From Parascedosporium putredinis (Eukaryota > Ascomycota > Sordariomycetes > Microascales > Microascaceae), in the NCBI GenBank assembly GCA_949357655.1, contig CASHTG010000012.1, positions 1,364,001 through 1,428,000 on the forward strand: a DNA stretch of 64,000 bases, read 5' to 3'. Shown here in pieces: positions 9,811-23,114 of this stretch. Every line of letters begins with the position of its first letter. Position 1 is the stretch's first letter. The position numbers and the translations under genes are program-made. The notes beneath the pieces are model-generated. The model did not search any database and had not been told where the DNA came from. It saw nothing but the letters and a program-made list of their open reading frames with translations.

Positions 9811-12091
9811 ATGGTGCCCGAAAAGTACCGAAAGCCCCCAGGCGCCGCCGCTGTTCACTGGCACCAAGGAGTCCATCGTCGCCGATGCAAAGAAGATATG
9901 CGACACCACTCGATCTCTCCTTGACAAGGTCGTGGCCGATCAGACTGCCGACAAGGGCACCTTCAACACCGTTCTCCTACCCCAGCTCGAGGATGAGAAC
10001 CAAGCTGACCTGTCATCCCGCATCCTCGGCTTCTACCAATATGTTTCCGCGAGCGAAGACCTCCGCGGTGCGTCCACCGAGGCTGAGACGGTTCTCGACG
10101 AGTTCAACATCGAATGCAACATGCGCGAGGATGTTTTCAAGCTCGTCGAGGGAGTTTACAACCGCAGGAACGAGGCCACCGATCTAGACTCGGAGAGTCT
10201 GCACCTTTGGAGAAGGAGTACAAGGGCTATATCAAGAATGGCCTGGGCCTACCCGCTGGGGAGAAGCGTGATCGCTTCAAGGAGATCAAGAAGCGACTCA
10301 GCCAGATTTCCATCGAGTTTCAGAAGAACTTGAACGAGGAAAACGGCGGAATCTGGTTTACGACCGAGCAGCTTGAGGGCGTCCCCGAGGACGTGGTCAA
10401 CACTCTAGAGAAGGGTACGGGCGAAAATGAGGGCAAGATCCGTCTTACCTTCAAGTACCCTGATATGTTCCCCACCCTAAAGTTTGCCGTGAAGCCGGAG
10501 ACGAGGCGGGAAGTCTTCACTCAGAGCGAGAACAAGGTAATACCAAGGTGTTTCCCCTTTCACATACCTCACTGTCGAGGCTTGCTTTCTAACGGAGATT
10601 TCCTCGGCCCAGATCAACAAGAACGTCCCTCTTTTTAGGGAGACGATTGAGCTCCGAGATGAGGCGGCGCGCCTCTTAGGCTACCCCGACCATGCGACGC
10701 TCAGGATTGAGGATAAGATGTCCAAAGATCCCAAGACGGTCAATGATTTCCTCAACGATCTACGAACTCGCCTCTCCCCGGAGGAGAGAAGGAGATTGCT
10801 CACCTCCTAGAGCTCAAGAAGGCAGATACCGAGGCCCGTGGTATTCCCTTTGATGGAAAATACTACCTCTGGGATCACCGCTACTACGACCGCTTGATGA
10901 TTGAGAAGGAGTATAGCATTGACGAGATTCAAATTGCAAACTATTTCCCCTTGCAATCTACGGTGAGGGGCATGCTCCATATTTTTGAGGAACTGCTCGG
11001 CTTCGTTTTCGTTGAGCTTGGCGCCGAGGAGAGGGCCCAGATCAGCCCTACCGGCAAGGCCGAAGACATTGTATGGCACGAGGATGTCATTCTCTTTAGC
11101 GTTTGGGACGATGCTGGAGAGGGTGACGGATTCGTAGGCTATCTGTACTTGGATCTTCACCCCCGACAGGGCAAGTACGGACATGCTGCCAATTTCAACA
11201 TGCAACCTGGTTTCTTGAAGAAGGACGGCTCAAGATACTACCCTGCCACGGCGCTTGTGTGCAACTTCAGCAAACCCTCGGGTGCCAAGCCCTCTCTCCT
11301 CAAGCACGACGAAGTCGTGACTTTGTTCCACGAGCTTGGACACGGCATCCACGACCTTGCGGGCCGCACCAAGTTTGCTCGCTTCCATGGTACAAGCACG
11401 GTTCGGGATTTTGTCGAAGCCCCTCGCAGATGCTGGAGAACTGGTGCTGGACGCCGAGTGTGATCAAGTCCCTGTCTAACCACTGGGAGTCGGGCGAGAA
11501 GATCCCCGACGACCTCATCGAGAAGCTGATCTCTACTAAGCATGTGAATGGTGCTCTTTTCAACCTCCGCCAGCTCCATTTTGGCATCTTTGATATGACG
11601 GTGCATACGCCCAAGTCTCACGAAGACCTCAAGAATCTCAACATCCCCAAGCTGTACAATGAGCTTCGAGCGGATATCTGTGGTCTCAAGGGTCCAGAAG
11701 ATTTTGGATCTGGCTTGTACGTTTTCAACCCACCCCGCCCCTTGAGCACTCCTTTTTTCTTCTCTCTTCTTTTGTTTTGTATGCGTACATACAGTGAACT
11801 AACATTATGCACGATTGTAGTGAATGGGGCAACGGTCAGGCTACCTTTGGCCATTTGATGGGAGGCTACGATGCTGGCTACTACGGATACCTTTCCTCAG
11901 CGGTATATTCCGCCGACATGTTCTATTCCGTTTTCGAAAAGGATCCCATGGCCGGTAAGGAGGGTAGGCGGTATCGTCATACTGTCCTTGAGAGGGGCGG
12001 TAGCCAGGATGAGATGAAGACTCTTGAGCAATTCCTCGGAAGGAAGCCAAGTCCGGAGGCTTTCTACAAGGAGCTTGGGATCCCTCAATAG
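9811..12091 (+). CDS. mepB: M3A metallopeptidase (MepB / saccharolysin / thimet oligopeptidase type), four frame breaks
   Basis: Exons 9811-10536, 10613-11716 and 11821-12091 give about 700 residues, the normal size of MepB/Prd1-type oligopeptidases. These cytosolic zinc enzymes cut short peptides. The zinc site HELGHGIHD lies at about residue 482 (bases 11329 on), with the downstream family block ASRFHGT-like RFHGTSTVRDFVEAP and LENWCW. Conserved upstream blocks are GLGLPAGEKRDRFKEIKKR, NLNEENGGIWFT and YYLWDHRYYDRLM. The C-terminus has FGHLMGGYDAGYYGYL. Breaks: C5 at 9835-9839 (one base too many, or two too few), T3 at 10206-10208, C4 at 10776-10779 and C4 at 11420-11423 (one missing each). 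With all four allowed for, the length is exactly divisible by three. Start: ATG in GCCGCCATGG context directly before the conserved PPLFTGTKES. Confidence 0.9.
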
Positions 12092-13108
12092 ATGGTGTGG
12101 GCGGTCGGGACGAGCAGAGGAGTGAGGGGAAGTCCAGAGTTTGACATAAGGAAAAGAAAAATAGTTCAAAGGCAGCAGAACCAAGAAGGCCGTACTCGGA
12201 AACAAGACAGGAGAGAAGGCGATGGGCATGGACGAGAGAGTAAGCTGGGGTGAAAAGGCCCTCCATTCACTTTACACTCTAGTATCAGCTAGTAATATCA
12301 AACAGCTATTCGGGCCTTGCTTCTGTTTTGATGTCACGCTATACAAGTTCTTTTCCTTTTTCTTGGAATCAAATGGGGTTCCATTCCATTAATGGCTTGG
12401 AATCGCCATTTCGAGTTCTCTGGAGCCGTATCGTGATTGATCATTACACGTAGTCACTTAGACGTCTCGGTGGCTGTGAGGCGCGGCAGTCGCGAGATGG
12501 TCAAGAAAATGAAATACCTTGGCAATTGTGGCTTCTGGGATTGGTAACGTTAGTGGGCATCGAGGACGCTATGTTGATTTCATTTTTGGGAGGCGGCGGC
12601 CTGGAGGGGCTTGAGGGGCTGAATTCGTGGACCCGAAGATAATCCGAATGTAAACAAACGCGGCGCGCTGGGCCAATTACGAAACAGAAAACGGTCAATT
12701 TGTGGTACCTCGAATAATAATAGCTCCCGGCACGTCCATTACTTGTATTATTATTCCAAGTACCACTTCAACGGAGCTACTCGTCTCTCCATGTTCCAAA
12801 CCTGACTGAGAATCTTGGGGTCGACCTTGTTCTCTTTCTCTAACCCAGTATCTTCTGTCATTCTTTGTTTTTCTTCTTTTTCCCCTCGTCCGATTCTCCG
12901 GGAAGACGACCTCCACTCTTGCCTCCCGTCTCTCACCTAGTTGAAGGGGCGGATTCCATGATTTAAACCGACCGCGTAGCCCTGACGCGACTTACGACCA
13001 AGACGATTGTGCCATTAACGTATACATATCTTGCGAAATTTCTACCGAACGACCTGAACGACCGAGCCTCCACCAGGATTGCCCTGCTGCGGCTTCATAC
13101 TATCCAAA
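12092..13108. other. Intergenic region between the M3 peptidase and Bir1 genes
   Basis: About 1 kb holding the peptidase 3' flank and the Bir1 promoter. Two overlapping AATAATA-like stretches lie at 12714-12755. No gene is seen. Confidence 0.45.
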
Positions 13109-16100
13109 ATGGAGAACCTCGGTGACTTTTCCACGTTTGACGCTCGATTAGCGTCTTTCAAAGTTGTCCAAAGAAGAGGGCCTCAACCACCGGGTCTAGA
13201 GGCACAAAGACGATCAAGTGGCCTCATCCAAACATAGCCCCCGAGTCGGTGAGTTTTTACATCTCGACGCTTCAGCACCCCCGCATGGAGTTCTTCGGAG
13301 CCGTGGTTTGCTAACAAGCCTCGGCATGCGTGATAGCTCGCGAAAGCAGGATGGATATATCAGCCGCACCCCGAGCACCCCGACCAAGTCGTGTGCTTTC
13401 TCTGCCGCAAGGGCTTGGATGGGTGGGAGAAGGGTGATGACCCTCTGGTCGAGCACGTCAAACACGCGCCCAACTGCGGGTGGGCGATCCTCGCCGCGAT
13501 AGAGGCCGAGTACCCCGACTATTTGGCCGAGGACCCCAAGAGCAAGAGGATGATTGACGCCAGGAAATCCACCTTTGTGGGAAGGTGGCCTCACGAAGCA
13601 AAGAAGGGCTGGAAATGCAAGACGAAACAGGTGAGTTGAAGCGCCGCGCCCACCCCGCAATTCGCGGGTTGTCCAGCATTCTTACACGAATAAAATACAG
13701 CTTGCCGAAGCCGGCTGGAAATATACACCAACCTCAGAGTCTGATGATATGGCGACGTGTGCGTACTGCCAATTGATGTTGGACGGGTGGGAGCCGAGCG
13801 ATAAGCCACTGTGAGTAATGTCTTTTTCTTGCCCGATGAAATTCCGTGCGAACATGCTGGGCTAACTCGTGGACAGAGAGGAGCATTTCAACCGATCTCC
13901 CCAGTGTCTTTTCTTCAACTTTGTCGATACGAATCCCGCCCCGGCCAAGAAGTCCGTCCGCGGAAAGCCAGCCCGAGCGTCGAAAGCGTCGAAAGCGTCG
14001 AGAATATCTGTACAATCCACCGGCATGAGCACCTTTATTTCCGAGGGACCCTCGACGTTAGAAGCCCCAGCAGAGCATGAAGATAGCGTGATGACGACGG
14101 CCTCTAAACGTGGCCGCCCCAAGAAGGCGACGACCACTGCCAAGGCCGGGAGGAAGACGCGAACGAAAAAGGAGTTGGCGGAGGGCGAAGACACTGAAAT
14201 CACAATCAGCGAGGACATGCCCCCGCCCCCAATACCAGCTGCGAAGGGGAGGAAAAGCCGAAAGCCTGCAAACGATATGGTGAATGACTCTATGATGGCG
14301 CTTGATGAGGACGAGCTAGCGGCCGCACCCAAACCGAAGAGGGGCAAGAAACGGACGAGCGATGCTGTTGAGGATTCGGTCTTGACTACGGCCGAGGCCC
14401 CGGCCCCTAAGAGGCGAACGATACGGGCCAAGGCGGCCGTCGTTGAGGTCCCCGTTGCCCAGCATGAGGATGACGTGAGCGACGTCGAGCCCCCAGCGGC
14501 GAAGAAGGCCGCTCCTCGGAAGAAGGGACGCGCTTCAGCCAAGTCGACGCGCAAGGCCTCGGGCACGTCTCTCCGCTCCACGGCCTCGACCGCATCCCTC
14601 CGTGCCGCAGCCGAAGCTGCCGCCGCTGCCGACGAGGAGGAAGTTCCCGACGATGCCGAAATTGAGCGGCAACTCGTGGCTGATCTTGAAAGGCCGTTAT
14701 CCGATGACGAAGACATGGCCATGGATTCCGATTCGGAGAGGAGGCGCAATGCCGGACGCATGGTGACAAAACAAAAGGCCAAATCGAGTGCTAAGGACGA
14801 GCTCCACCTCGACGAGCAAGGGGATTATGCCATGTTTGATCCATCGCCCGTGATTCCGGATGAAGCCGAGGTGAATGCCGAGCTAGAGAGGATTGCGGCC
14901 GAGGTGCAGGCTGATGAGCCCGAGCCGGAAGCTACGCCGGAGAAGCTCGAAGTTCCGAAGAAGGGTCGAAAAGCGGGCACGCGAAAGGTTTCGAAGCAGA
15001 CGAAGAAAACAAAGGCGGCGCCCGAACCTGAGCCCGAGCCCGAGCATGAGCCTGAGCTGGAGGAGGAGCCGGAACTGGAGCCCGAGGTTGAACCAACACC
15101 TGCCCGTGCCGAAGCGAAGCTGGACCCGGAACCTAGCCTTATTCATGCCGTAGAGCCCGAAGAGGAAGCGGCAGAAACCTCCATTTATGAGGATGCGGCC
15201 GAGCCTGCCGTTGCCGACCGCAGCACGATGAGCTCCGGCGCCGTGGCGAAAGGTAGACCTTCGGCGGAAGCTGTCAAGGAAGAGGAACCTGCGCCTGCTA
15301 AGAGGGGCCGGGGGCGTCCTCCAAAGAAGCGAGGTTCTCGCGGGCGGTCGTCGGCGGCTTCTGCGGCTCAGCGTGATTCGCTTGTCGCCAAGGCACCCGC
15401 GCCCACGCCCGCGCCCGCTCCGGAACCAGAAGAGGTCTTGGAGACGGTTGAGGCTCCCCTTGAAGAGGAGGAGGCTGCTGTGGAGCCCACGCCGTTCAAA
15501 ATTGCCGAGACGGAGCCGCCTGAGGATGACGTTGACTCGGAGCCGGAACTTGTAGTCGTTCCTAGTGAGGAACAGGACTCTGTGTCTCCGGTGGCCCAAC
15601 GACCCCTTCCCCGATCCCTTCGTCGGTTCCTAGGTTCTCTCACCACGCCCCTCCTTCCACGCCTGGTTCGTCCGCTGTCCCAGCAGCCCGTAACGGCGTC
15701 CTCTCCCCTCGCAATCGCCCCAGTCCTCGGATGCCGAGAATCAACCGCCCTCGTCCCGACCGGCCAAGATCAAGCGACCGGTCCTCGCGCCCGTCGTGGG
15801 GTTCAAGGCCAGCACGCCCAACCGTATCCTAAACTCGCCGACGAAACGCACGATGGTGTCGACTCTCCAGACGACGACGCCCTGGACCGCCGCAGATATC
15901 GACCTGGTGCTCGGATCGCCCGAGAAGAAGCGGACCGCGGCGGGGCCCGCGGCCGACGGCGATAAGGAGAACTCGGCCGCCAGGCTCCTGCGCAAGGGGG
16001 CTGAGCTGACGAGTCCCGAGAAGAAGATGACGGTGGAGCAGTGGATCTACCATAATGCCAGCCTGGCGGAGGAGGAGCTCAAGACGAAGTGCGAAAGCCT

Positions 16101-16167
16101 CGTCGGCAAGTTTGAGGGCGAGGGTATGCGGGCCATGAGGGCTCTGGAGGGCTTGATTGTCGAGTAG
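13109..16167 (+). CDS. bir1: Bir1/survivin-type inhibitor-of-apoptosis repeat protein, three frame breaks
   Basis: Exons 13109-13248, 13337-13630, 13701-13810 and 13877-16167 give about 945 residues. Two BIR zinc-binding repeats lie in the first 200 residues: repeat 1 with VVCFLCRKGLDGW, then HVKHAPNCGW; repeat 2 with ATCAYCQLMLDGW, then HFNRSPQCLFF (CxxC...H...C in each). A long disordered middle follows, rich in Lys/Arg patches (KRGRPKK, RGRGRPPKKRG, AT-hook-like) and Glu-Pro repeats. The C-terminal helix WIYHNASLAEEELKTKCESL is shared by fungal Bir1 and should bind Aurora/INCENP. Bir1 targets the chromosomal passenger complex to centromeres. Breaks: AAA at 13170-13172, C4 at 15603-15606, C4 at 15705-15708, each one base missing. 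Start ENLGDF is the conserved fungal opening. Confidence 0.9.
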
Positions 16168-17144
16168 AGTAGCGGTAAAGGGCAGGCGGTGGGAGGGAAG
16201 AAGGAAACTCTGGCAAAGGGAAATTTATACGGCTACGGGCTTGGGAAGGGACTACGAGTCTGCATGAACGGGCGCATGTTTTTGTGGTTGGTCATCTTTT
16301 TGGGTTCGGGACATGGGGCGTTTTTTCTTGTTCATCTTGATTTGTTTTCCTTGTTCCTATCACGAATGACAGCATGAATATTGAACATATGGCTCAACCC
16401 TGTCTACCTCGCTGTGCCCTTTGTGTTTTGTCTTCTATTGAGAGCAAGAAAAAGAAGACCAGCTGCAGGCTTGAACCCTGCGGGCCTTGGTGAGATGATG
16501 GCAAAGGTAGGTCAAGGTTTTGCTCATGGGACTACTTGCAATGAACCAAGGTGAAGGGATACGGTGGACGAGTCAAGTTAATTGTGTTGAATAGGTTTGT
16601 TTTCAGCTTCCTATATGATTTGGTTGGGACGAGGCTAGACCGTCACAATCCTCAACTCTCTTGCATCTAGCTAACTTCCGCTGTCTCCCTCTGACTATTA
16701 CCACCAAAAAAGACAAAGGAAAAGAATAAGGATACGAGGGATGGGGATGGGCGATCGATCCACTTCTCCGCGTACTCCAGAGCGTTTGCTCATCTCAGTC
16801 AGACTTGCTAGTTATGGTATCCTCGTCAAAATCGTTAACAAACAAAATAAAAAAGTGGCCTTTCTCAGGGCCATGTAGAGGAGACCGGTATCGCTTTCCA
16901 TCGCTTGAAAAAAATCAAAAGAAAAGAACAGGGGGAGGGACTGAGTGGCCCAAAAAAGGGGTAGCGTGTGTAAGCCAGGTCTATGTTTAGTTCATGTGCG
17001 AAACAAAGGGAAGCAAACCCTCACGACAAAATAGAAAAGAAAAGATCAAGGCTGATTTGAGTGGGGCAAAAGAAAAAAAAATAAACAAGAATTGAAGTCT
17101 CTGCGTCCTTGCCTCTACCGGGGCATTCATTACGAAGCAGCTTC
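16168..17144. other. Convergent intergenic region (Bir1 / MFS)
   Basis: 3' flanks of two convergent genes. A tRNA-like T-arm pattern near 16463-16479 was examined and rejected. A-rich tracts at 16840-17090 probably belong to the MFS 3' region. No gene is seen. Confidence 0.45.
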
Positions 17145-19216
17145 TTAATCGTCGTATTCGAAGAAGCTTGCGTTCCTCCTCAGCATGCTCAGGTCGACGA
17201 GGCCCATCACGCGGCCATCTAACCTCCGCACCCTCTCGCAGCAGAGAGACCAGGCGGAGATGGCGATGGCGACGACGAGGACCTGCGTGCAAGCGAGGGC
17301 GACGGCGTGCCTCGCCAGGGCACTGCGGCTGACCTCGACGGCAGAAGGTACGGTCTGGACGAGGATGCCAGCAAAGAGGGTGCGGAGGCAGCTCACGCCG
17401 GCAGACATGTCGGCGACGTTGCGCAGGCAGGTGTAGAGGTTGGACGAGGTGAACTGGGCAGAGTTGAAGATGAGAGGAGAGACGGTGGCGTCGAGGGTGC
17501 TGAAGCCAGCCGCGAGGAGAGCGAGGAGGAAAGCGAGCAAGGGGTAGTTGAAGCCCGAGGCCTGGGACAGGAGGTTCGGCGTCGTCACAAGGCCAAAGGA
17601 GAGGAGGCCGGACATGAAGAGCGCGGTTCCGGCGACGAGGGCCGCAAAGTGCTTGGGCTTGTTGAACTGGGCTTGGAAGGGGTCGTAGTAAGCAACGAGG
17701 GAGACGACAACTGTCATAATCATAAAGGGGCCGCCCATGAGGCTGCTGATGCTATCTTCGCGCAGAGCAAATGGCTCGGTTGTGAAGAGGAGGGAGACCG
17801 TCTCCGTGAGGACCCAGAGGGAGCCGTAGGGCAAAAAGGTGACGGCGCAGAGGAGGACGGTGGTGGGCGCCGCAAAGGCGCGCGGGGCCTGCAAAAGGGT
17901 GTGGGCCTCCATGGAGCCCTTGTAAGACGAGGCTGGGATGGTCTTGAGGTAGTCGAGAACATCTTGCCGGGTGATCTTCAAGGGGCCCCGGGGAATGAGG
18001 GGCTGGCGGAACTGGCTCTTGGCGGTACCGGGGGTCCGGAGGGAAATGCTCCAGCTGTGGTCAAAGGTCGACTCGGCGGTCCCAAAGACGACGAGGGGCA
18101 CCGCGGCGATGAAGAAAGCGTTGATGATTTCGAACTGGAGGGTGAAGCGGCCGGCGTTGCGGGATGCGAGGCCACCAAAGAGCGGTGCACCCCAGGTGAC
18201 CGCGACGGTGATGAGGTTGTAAATGGCGATTCTCAGACCGCGCTCATGCTCCTGCAGCGGGGGTTAGTTTCTCGCCACCAGCAGAAAAATGACGGAGCAT
18301 TGCGCAGGCTATAGATAAGTGTGTACTTACGAAGAAGGTGTCGTAAATGGAACCCAGCACTAGGGTGTCGAAAGCACCCCAGCCAAGGCCCTGGAATACC
18401 CTCGCGGCCATGCACTGCCGGTAGCTGTCGAGAGTCCTCATGTTCCACATGGACCCGATGAAAACCAAGACCATGGACGCGAGGTAGACGGGGCGCTTTC
18501 CCCATACCTTGGCCGCTGTGAGACTAGCTAGCCCGCTAAAGGCAGATAGCACGAGCGGCACGGCTGTGAGAGCCATGACGGCGGAGTAGGACACCTCGTA
18601 CCGCCGAGCCATGACGTTGTTGACGCTCATGAAGGCAGTTTTCATCGCCGATACCAGGGCGACAAAAAATACCAAAGAAGCAAAGTTGAGCTCCTTTTTC
18701 CATTGTGGCCAATTCTGTGAGAGAAAGCGGTGTTAGCGGCTGTGACTTCTGCAAAGGTGCAAAATGCTCTGGGCCAAGCGGTGCCCGGAATTCCCTCTTG
18801 CGCGCGGGTGTGTGTAAGTGATCCCAGCTGGGCTTACACTGAAAATGAAGCCAGTCATTTTCTGTGCTGTGGGACCTCCGATACTTCCACTAATACCCCT
18901 AACACAACTGGAATATTCCCAGTAGGCCAAGCCGACCAACCACCTCAATGCGCCAACCACACCCCTTGACCTGAAAATTCACCCGCAACGCGGTAACGCG
19001 ATCTTCAGACACGCGATTCAACAAAAGACTTACCAATGGGTCCTCGGGATCATCACTCGGCTGCGGCGACAACTCAGTGCCCGCAAACCTTCCCCACGTC
19101 GCGTACTTTATCGTCTTCTGGGAGGTAGATACTGTGGTGGAGTAGGAAAGTCGTTTTGTCGACGCTGTGTTCGGCCTGTAACCCTCGTCCTTTGGCGGCG
19201 GCGGCGGCGGCGGCAT
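17145..19216 (-). CDS. Major facilitator superfamily transporter
   Basis: Minus-strand exons 19216-19034, 18714-18331 and 18251-17145, all phase-0 joins, give 557 residues with no break. The N-terminal tail holds the block YATWGRFAGTELSPQPSDDP followed by DPLNWPQWKKEL, the usual opening of a fungal MFS drug/proton antiporter-like group. About twelve hydrophobic segments follow, beginning LVFFVALVSAMKTAFMSV. The cytoplasmic 2-3 loop has the motif-A-like WGKRPVYL, and ARVFQGLGWGAFDTL precedes the central loop. Location is a membrane, probably plasma membrane; substrate unknown. The start ATG at 19216 opens a seven-proline run encoded by a GGC/CCG triplet repeat; the frame stays open upstream but has no ATG there. 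Intron 2 has ACTAAC branch and GCTGCAG acceptor. Confidence 0.85.
19194..19214. repeat. (GGC)7 trinucleotide repeat inside the MFS start region
   Basis: Seven GGC triplets on the plus strand encode the seven prolines right after the proposed start methionine of the MFS protein. Length variation here would change only the proline count. Confidence 0.8.
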
Positions 19217-21936
19217 CGATACACCGCGAAAGGTGAAGGACAGCGGCCTCAGCGTGGGGCGGCCCCGGCCGCCTCCAAATCTTTGTCCATTTTTTAATGC
19301 TTGTTGGCAAGGTCGTTGCTCACGGAGCAATGGTCTAAACAGGTGGTGAGATGGTTGTCCTTTGGGACCTAGTCTTCCTTCTTGTTCTTCTTCGTTTCCC
19401 TTGTCGTCGGGTATGTATATACGCGGTATATCCAAAGGCGTGAGCGAGCGTTGTTTGGTGAAAGTGATGAAGACTCGATTGTCTATCGGCGTGAGAGATG
19501 CAGGCGCAGCTGAAGCAAATCCTCGAGATCGCAATACCAGCAGCCGCGTTCTTCTGCTTATCCTCTGTAGGTGGAATGAGTGTCGGTAGATGGTGAAGGG
19601 AACTGTCAAGTTCGTCGAATGCGCTTTGACTCGAAAGCAAAGAAGAAGGGATGGAAGGAAGAAGAGGAGAGAAGAAAGGAAAGAGCTGGTTGGGAGGACA
19701 GGGGAGAGGCTGGTTCATAGGCACATGGCGAAGTGGAGGAGACGACATCAAGTGTGGGATGACATCGGAGCAGCTGAGAATGTACACTTGGGAGTGACAG
19801 GAGTTGATCGGACTCTCTGGTGGAGTGTAAAGGTACCCACACAGCGTCGACGAGATGCAGATGTGAGGCGGCGCATTGTGGATCTCTTTCTCGTGAGGAA
19901 CACACGGACATGCACGTTGTCGAGCTCCGCCCATGCACGTCCGGGACTGGCAAAGTCACTTTTTTCTTCGCAACCTCTCGCGTCCCCCGAGTAGTGTATA
20001 CTCCAAGTCAAGCCCCCGTCCCCGCGCAGTGACCGCCGTCGTCCGTCCTCGGCCCTTGTACCATCCCCTCGAGCCTCTGATCGCGTCCCCCACCCACCCA
20101 CCAAAAGTAGCATGCCCTCTCTCACCTCCTCTGCTTATTGTCTAGGTCAGGCAGTCAGGGTAGAGCCAAGCCAACACTGGTATGATACGGAAGCCGCGTT
20201 GCATTTTCCTGGTTCGTACGAGGATCGCATGCCCATCGGCGCCATACGAGACCATGCCCAGGGAAAGGGCAAGAAGAAAAGAGGAAAATCAGGAACATGA
20301 TCACATATGATCACACCGAAAGTCCCCCTTTCCAAGGTTTCGCCATGGGCAACGTCGATCCGGGCCGCCCTTTTCTCTTACAAAAGGCAGCTTGGAAAAA
20401 GCTGCGTCCCTCACCCTCTCCAAGCGAGCTCTCTCTCAATCTACCCTAGTGAAGCTGACAAGTTGCAGTGTCAGATTACCTGGATCGACTCCTCGCCTCT
20501 TTCATGCAAGCTCTTCAACCAGAAAATCTCGTGAAGTCGGAGCAGGGGTCGGGCCAATGGGGACGACGTGGTGCCTGATAGAGCACTAATTGATGTCGCT
20601 CTTGTCAAGAAGGCGGGAGTCGGTTCCATGGCTCGCTTACCACTTCGACGGTTGAGCTTTTTTCTTTTTCTCATACTAACCCTAAAGAAGGAAGGGAGCA
20701 GACAGGTACCGTACCACAGCTAGAAAGAAAAGCTCTGAAGTGGTGGTGCCCCGCCACTAATTCGGACTGCCGACTGCCAGTGGGAGGGTTGCATTCTTGG
20801 TTCCCGGAACGGCGTAGCCTCTCATGCCTCCCAAGAAAAGGGTGTGCTTTGACCCTGGATTTTGGTGCACTTTCCCAAGCGGCTGAAACCGACTTGACGC
20901 GGGGTGGTTGCGCATGTCAGGGGCACGGGCAACTTGGCCCTGGTTCGAACAAGAGGGAAGGGGCAAAAAAGAGAAGACAAAAAAGAAGTGGGCTTGGTGA
21001 GGGTGAGGGAAGCCGATCGATGCGGCTCGTCGTCTTCTTGCACCATTGTTGGCTGGATGAAGTGAGAAAGCGCAGATTACGTGTTTACCCGCGTAGAAAC
21101 GATCGAGACATCAAGATAGCCTTGCCTTCAAAACCAGGAAATCGCTGAAACCTCGTCTTGGTGATCGAAGATGGATCACGGCTTGCGAGATCTTTCGAGC
21201 ATTCAGTGTGAGCGTTTCGTTTCGGATTATCTCTTCGCCTCTTTTCTATTTTATGCCTTTTCTTATTCCTTTTGACCCCCATTCAGTCCTTTACCGGCGT
21301 GGGCGTCCATGTTCGGTTCGGCCTGGCAGATGTAGCCATCACATCGCCATGCCCCTCCCTCCCTCTCCCATCATAAATCGAGAATATAATATGCCGTAAG
21401 TAATAAGTAGTAAACGGCGGTGACATGAAGTGTAGAGTTAGGATACGAAGGGCTTGGCGGAAAACACCGACGAAGCCGGCATCAGATGAGTGGGTCGAAA
21501 GCCTCCTCAGTCACGGAAAGAAGGGGTCTAGGTTGGCCCTGTATCGTATCAGCGGGCACTTGTTCGATACCACTCTCTATTACTCTGCCTGCCTCGAGAG
21601 AGGAACGGGAACAAAGCACCCGTCATACCCTCCACACACACGACACAGCTGGTGGATACTGGACGCCATGTGCCATCCAAGCAGCTCAGACTCAAGTGTA
21701 CAAGTCATAGCGTAGGACGGCGACTACGTCCACCAGTGTTTGGCCCCCAACTGCCACCCACGATGAAGGGCGGGGAAAGGGAGAGATACGGGTAGCAAGC
21801 GATCGATCTCCTTCCTATCACGCGGGCCACCGTGTAAACACTGATGTGCCCGAGAGCAATTTTGCCTGTAGATTGTTGTTCGTGATCTCCAGTTTTTGAA
21901 AGCAAAACTGAATCATTGCTTGTTTTGAGAATCACG

Positions 21937-21960
21937 ATCCTCACAATCCTCACAATCCTC
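21937..21960 (+). repeat. Short tandem 9-bp repeat
   Basis: Roughly three copies of the unit TCCTCACAA in a row within the gene-free tract. Small and imperfect at the ends. Confidence 0.6.
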
Positions 21961-23074
21961 AGCCCGTGGTCGAACTCAATTTTCCTTTTTCCCCCGCTCC
22001 TCCGCAGGTAGCGCTGGCGGGGAGGCGAACAGAGGGTTGCCATTCTATTGAGACAGAGACAGAGAGAGAAAGGGCGCTGGGCCGGTTTGGTGGTGTCATT
22101 GATCCATTCACTGCCAACAGTCACTCACGCTCACACGCTCGCCTGGCGTGGCTGGCCAAAGTACTTTGCATGCTCGATGCCAGGCCGGGCCAGTGCGGCG
22201 GCGCGGAAGGCGCCAGTGCGCTTGGACTAACAGCGTCTTCAGCAAAGAGCATGCATACACCACGTCCTTTGTTCTCGAGACCATTTCGGGATCGAGGATT
22301 CCCGAACATGCATATCGCTTGCTTGACCGTCAGCATCGCATCCGCCCCTCCAGAAGAAAATATTCTCCGTGTTGCTAGTGCGAAGTGAAAGTTGCCCCTC
22401 GTCGTCGGGGTTGGACGAGATGTCTCTCTCTCCCTCAGTCTATCTCTGTCTCACCCTCTGCTTTCTTCGTGAACGATGAAGTCCCAAGAGAGAAAACAAG
22501 GCTTGTATGAGTTCCACAACGGTGGAGACAGATCCGGGTTCTTGACCCGTCTCCAATCGACCTAGGGTCCATGGAACCTCTCCCTTGTGGCCCGTTGCGA
22601 ATGTGACCTGGGTACGTCGTGGACGTCTGATCGACAAAAATGGATACCAACACCCACACTTCAAACCCCAGCTATTGCTGAAAATGGCCCGTGCGGTTCC
22701 CTGGACTGACAGCTTCCTGGTTTCGGCTTGGCCTGAGAGAGGCGGGGACTGAATACTTTCAGAAGTGGATTGGCGTTGGTGATGACACCAAGAACAGAAG
22801 TGATTGTTGGGGCCATCTCGACTTCCCTTCTCTCTCCGTCTCGTTCCTTTTCGACGACTTGTACCGACGACGAGGAAAAAGAGAGAGGAGAGGGAGAGGA
22901 GAACAAACAGAAAATAAGCAGGCTATTCGCCATTCGAGATATGACTGAGTGCATTCGCCGCTTCTTCCAGTTTCTGTTGGCGAGGATCGGGCTTGGCTCT
23001 CAAGGCTCGTGCTCGTGCTTGTGCTCGTGCTGAAGTGCGGATAACCCCGCTGCTTGCAACGGTCCCAGGCCTCA

Positions 23075-23114
23075 ATGGATCAATCAATTGATCAGAGGTG
23101 ATGGATTGATCCAT
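23075..23114. repeat. 11-bp inverted repeat
   Basis: ATGGATCAATC (23075-23085) is matched by its exact reverse complement GATTGATCCAT (23104-23114), with an 18-base spacer that itself includes CAATTG. Could form a hairpin or be a dimeric protein site. Confidence 0.6.

Noticed and set aside
13862..14782. 306-codon minus-strand open frame
   Set aside because: Exact antisense of the Bir1 low-complexity region; Ser/Ala-rich shadow.
16463..16479. tRNA T-arm-like stem GCAGG/CCTGC around GTTCAAG on the minus strand
   Set aside because: The loop is shifted by one base relative to the canonical TTCRANY, and no acceptor, D or anticodon arms could be fitted.
17307..18314. 335-codon plus-strand open frame
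   Set aside because: Antisense shadow of the MFS gene, Gly/Glu-rich without motifs.
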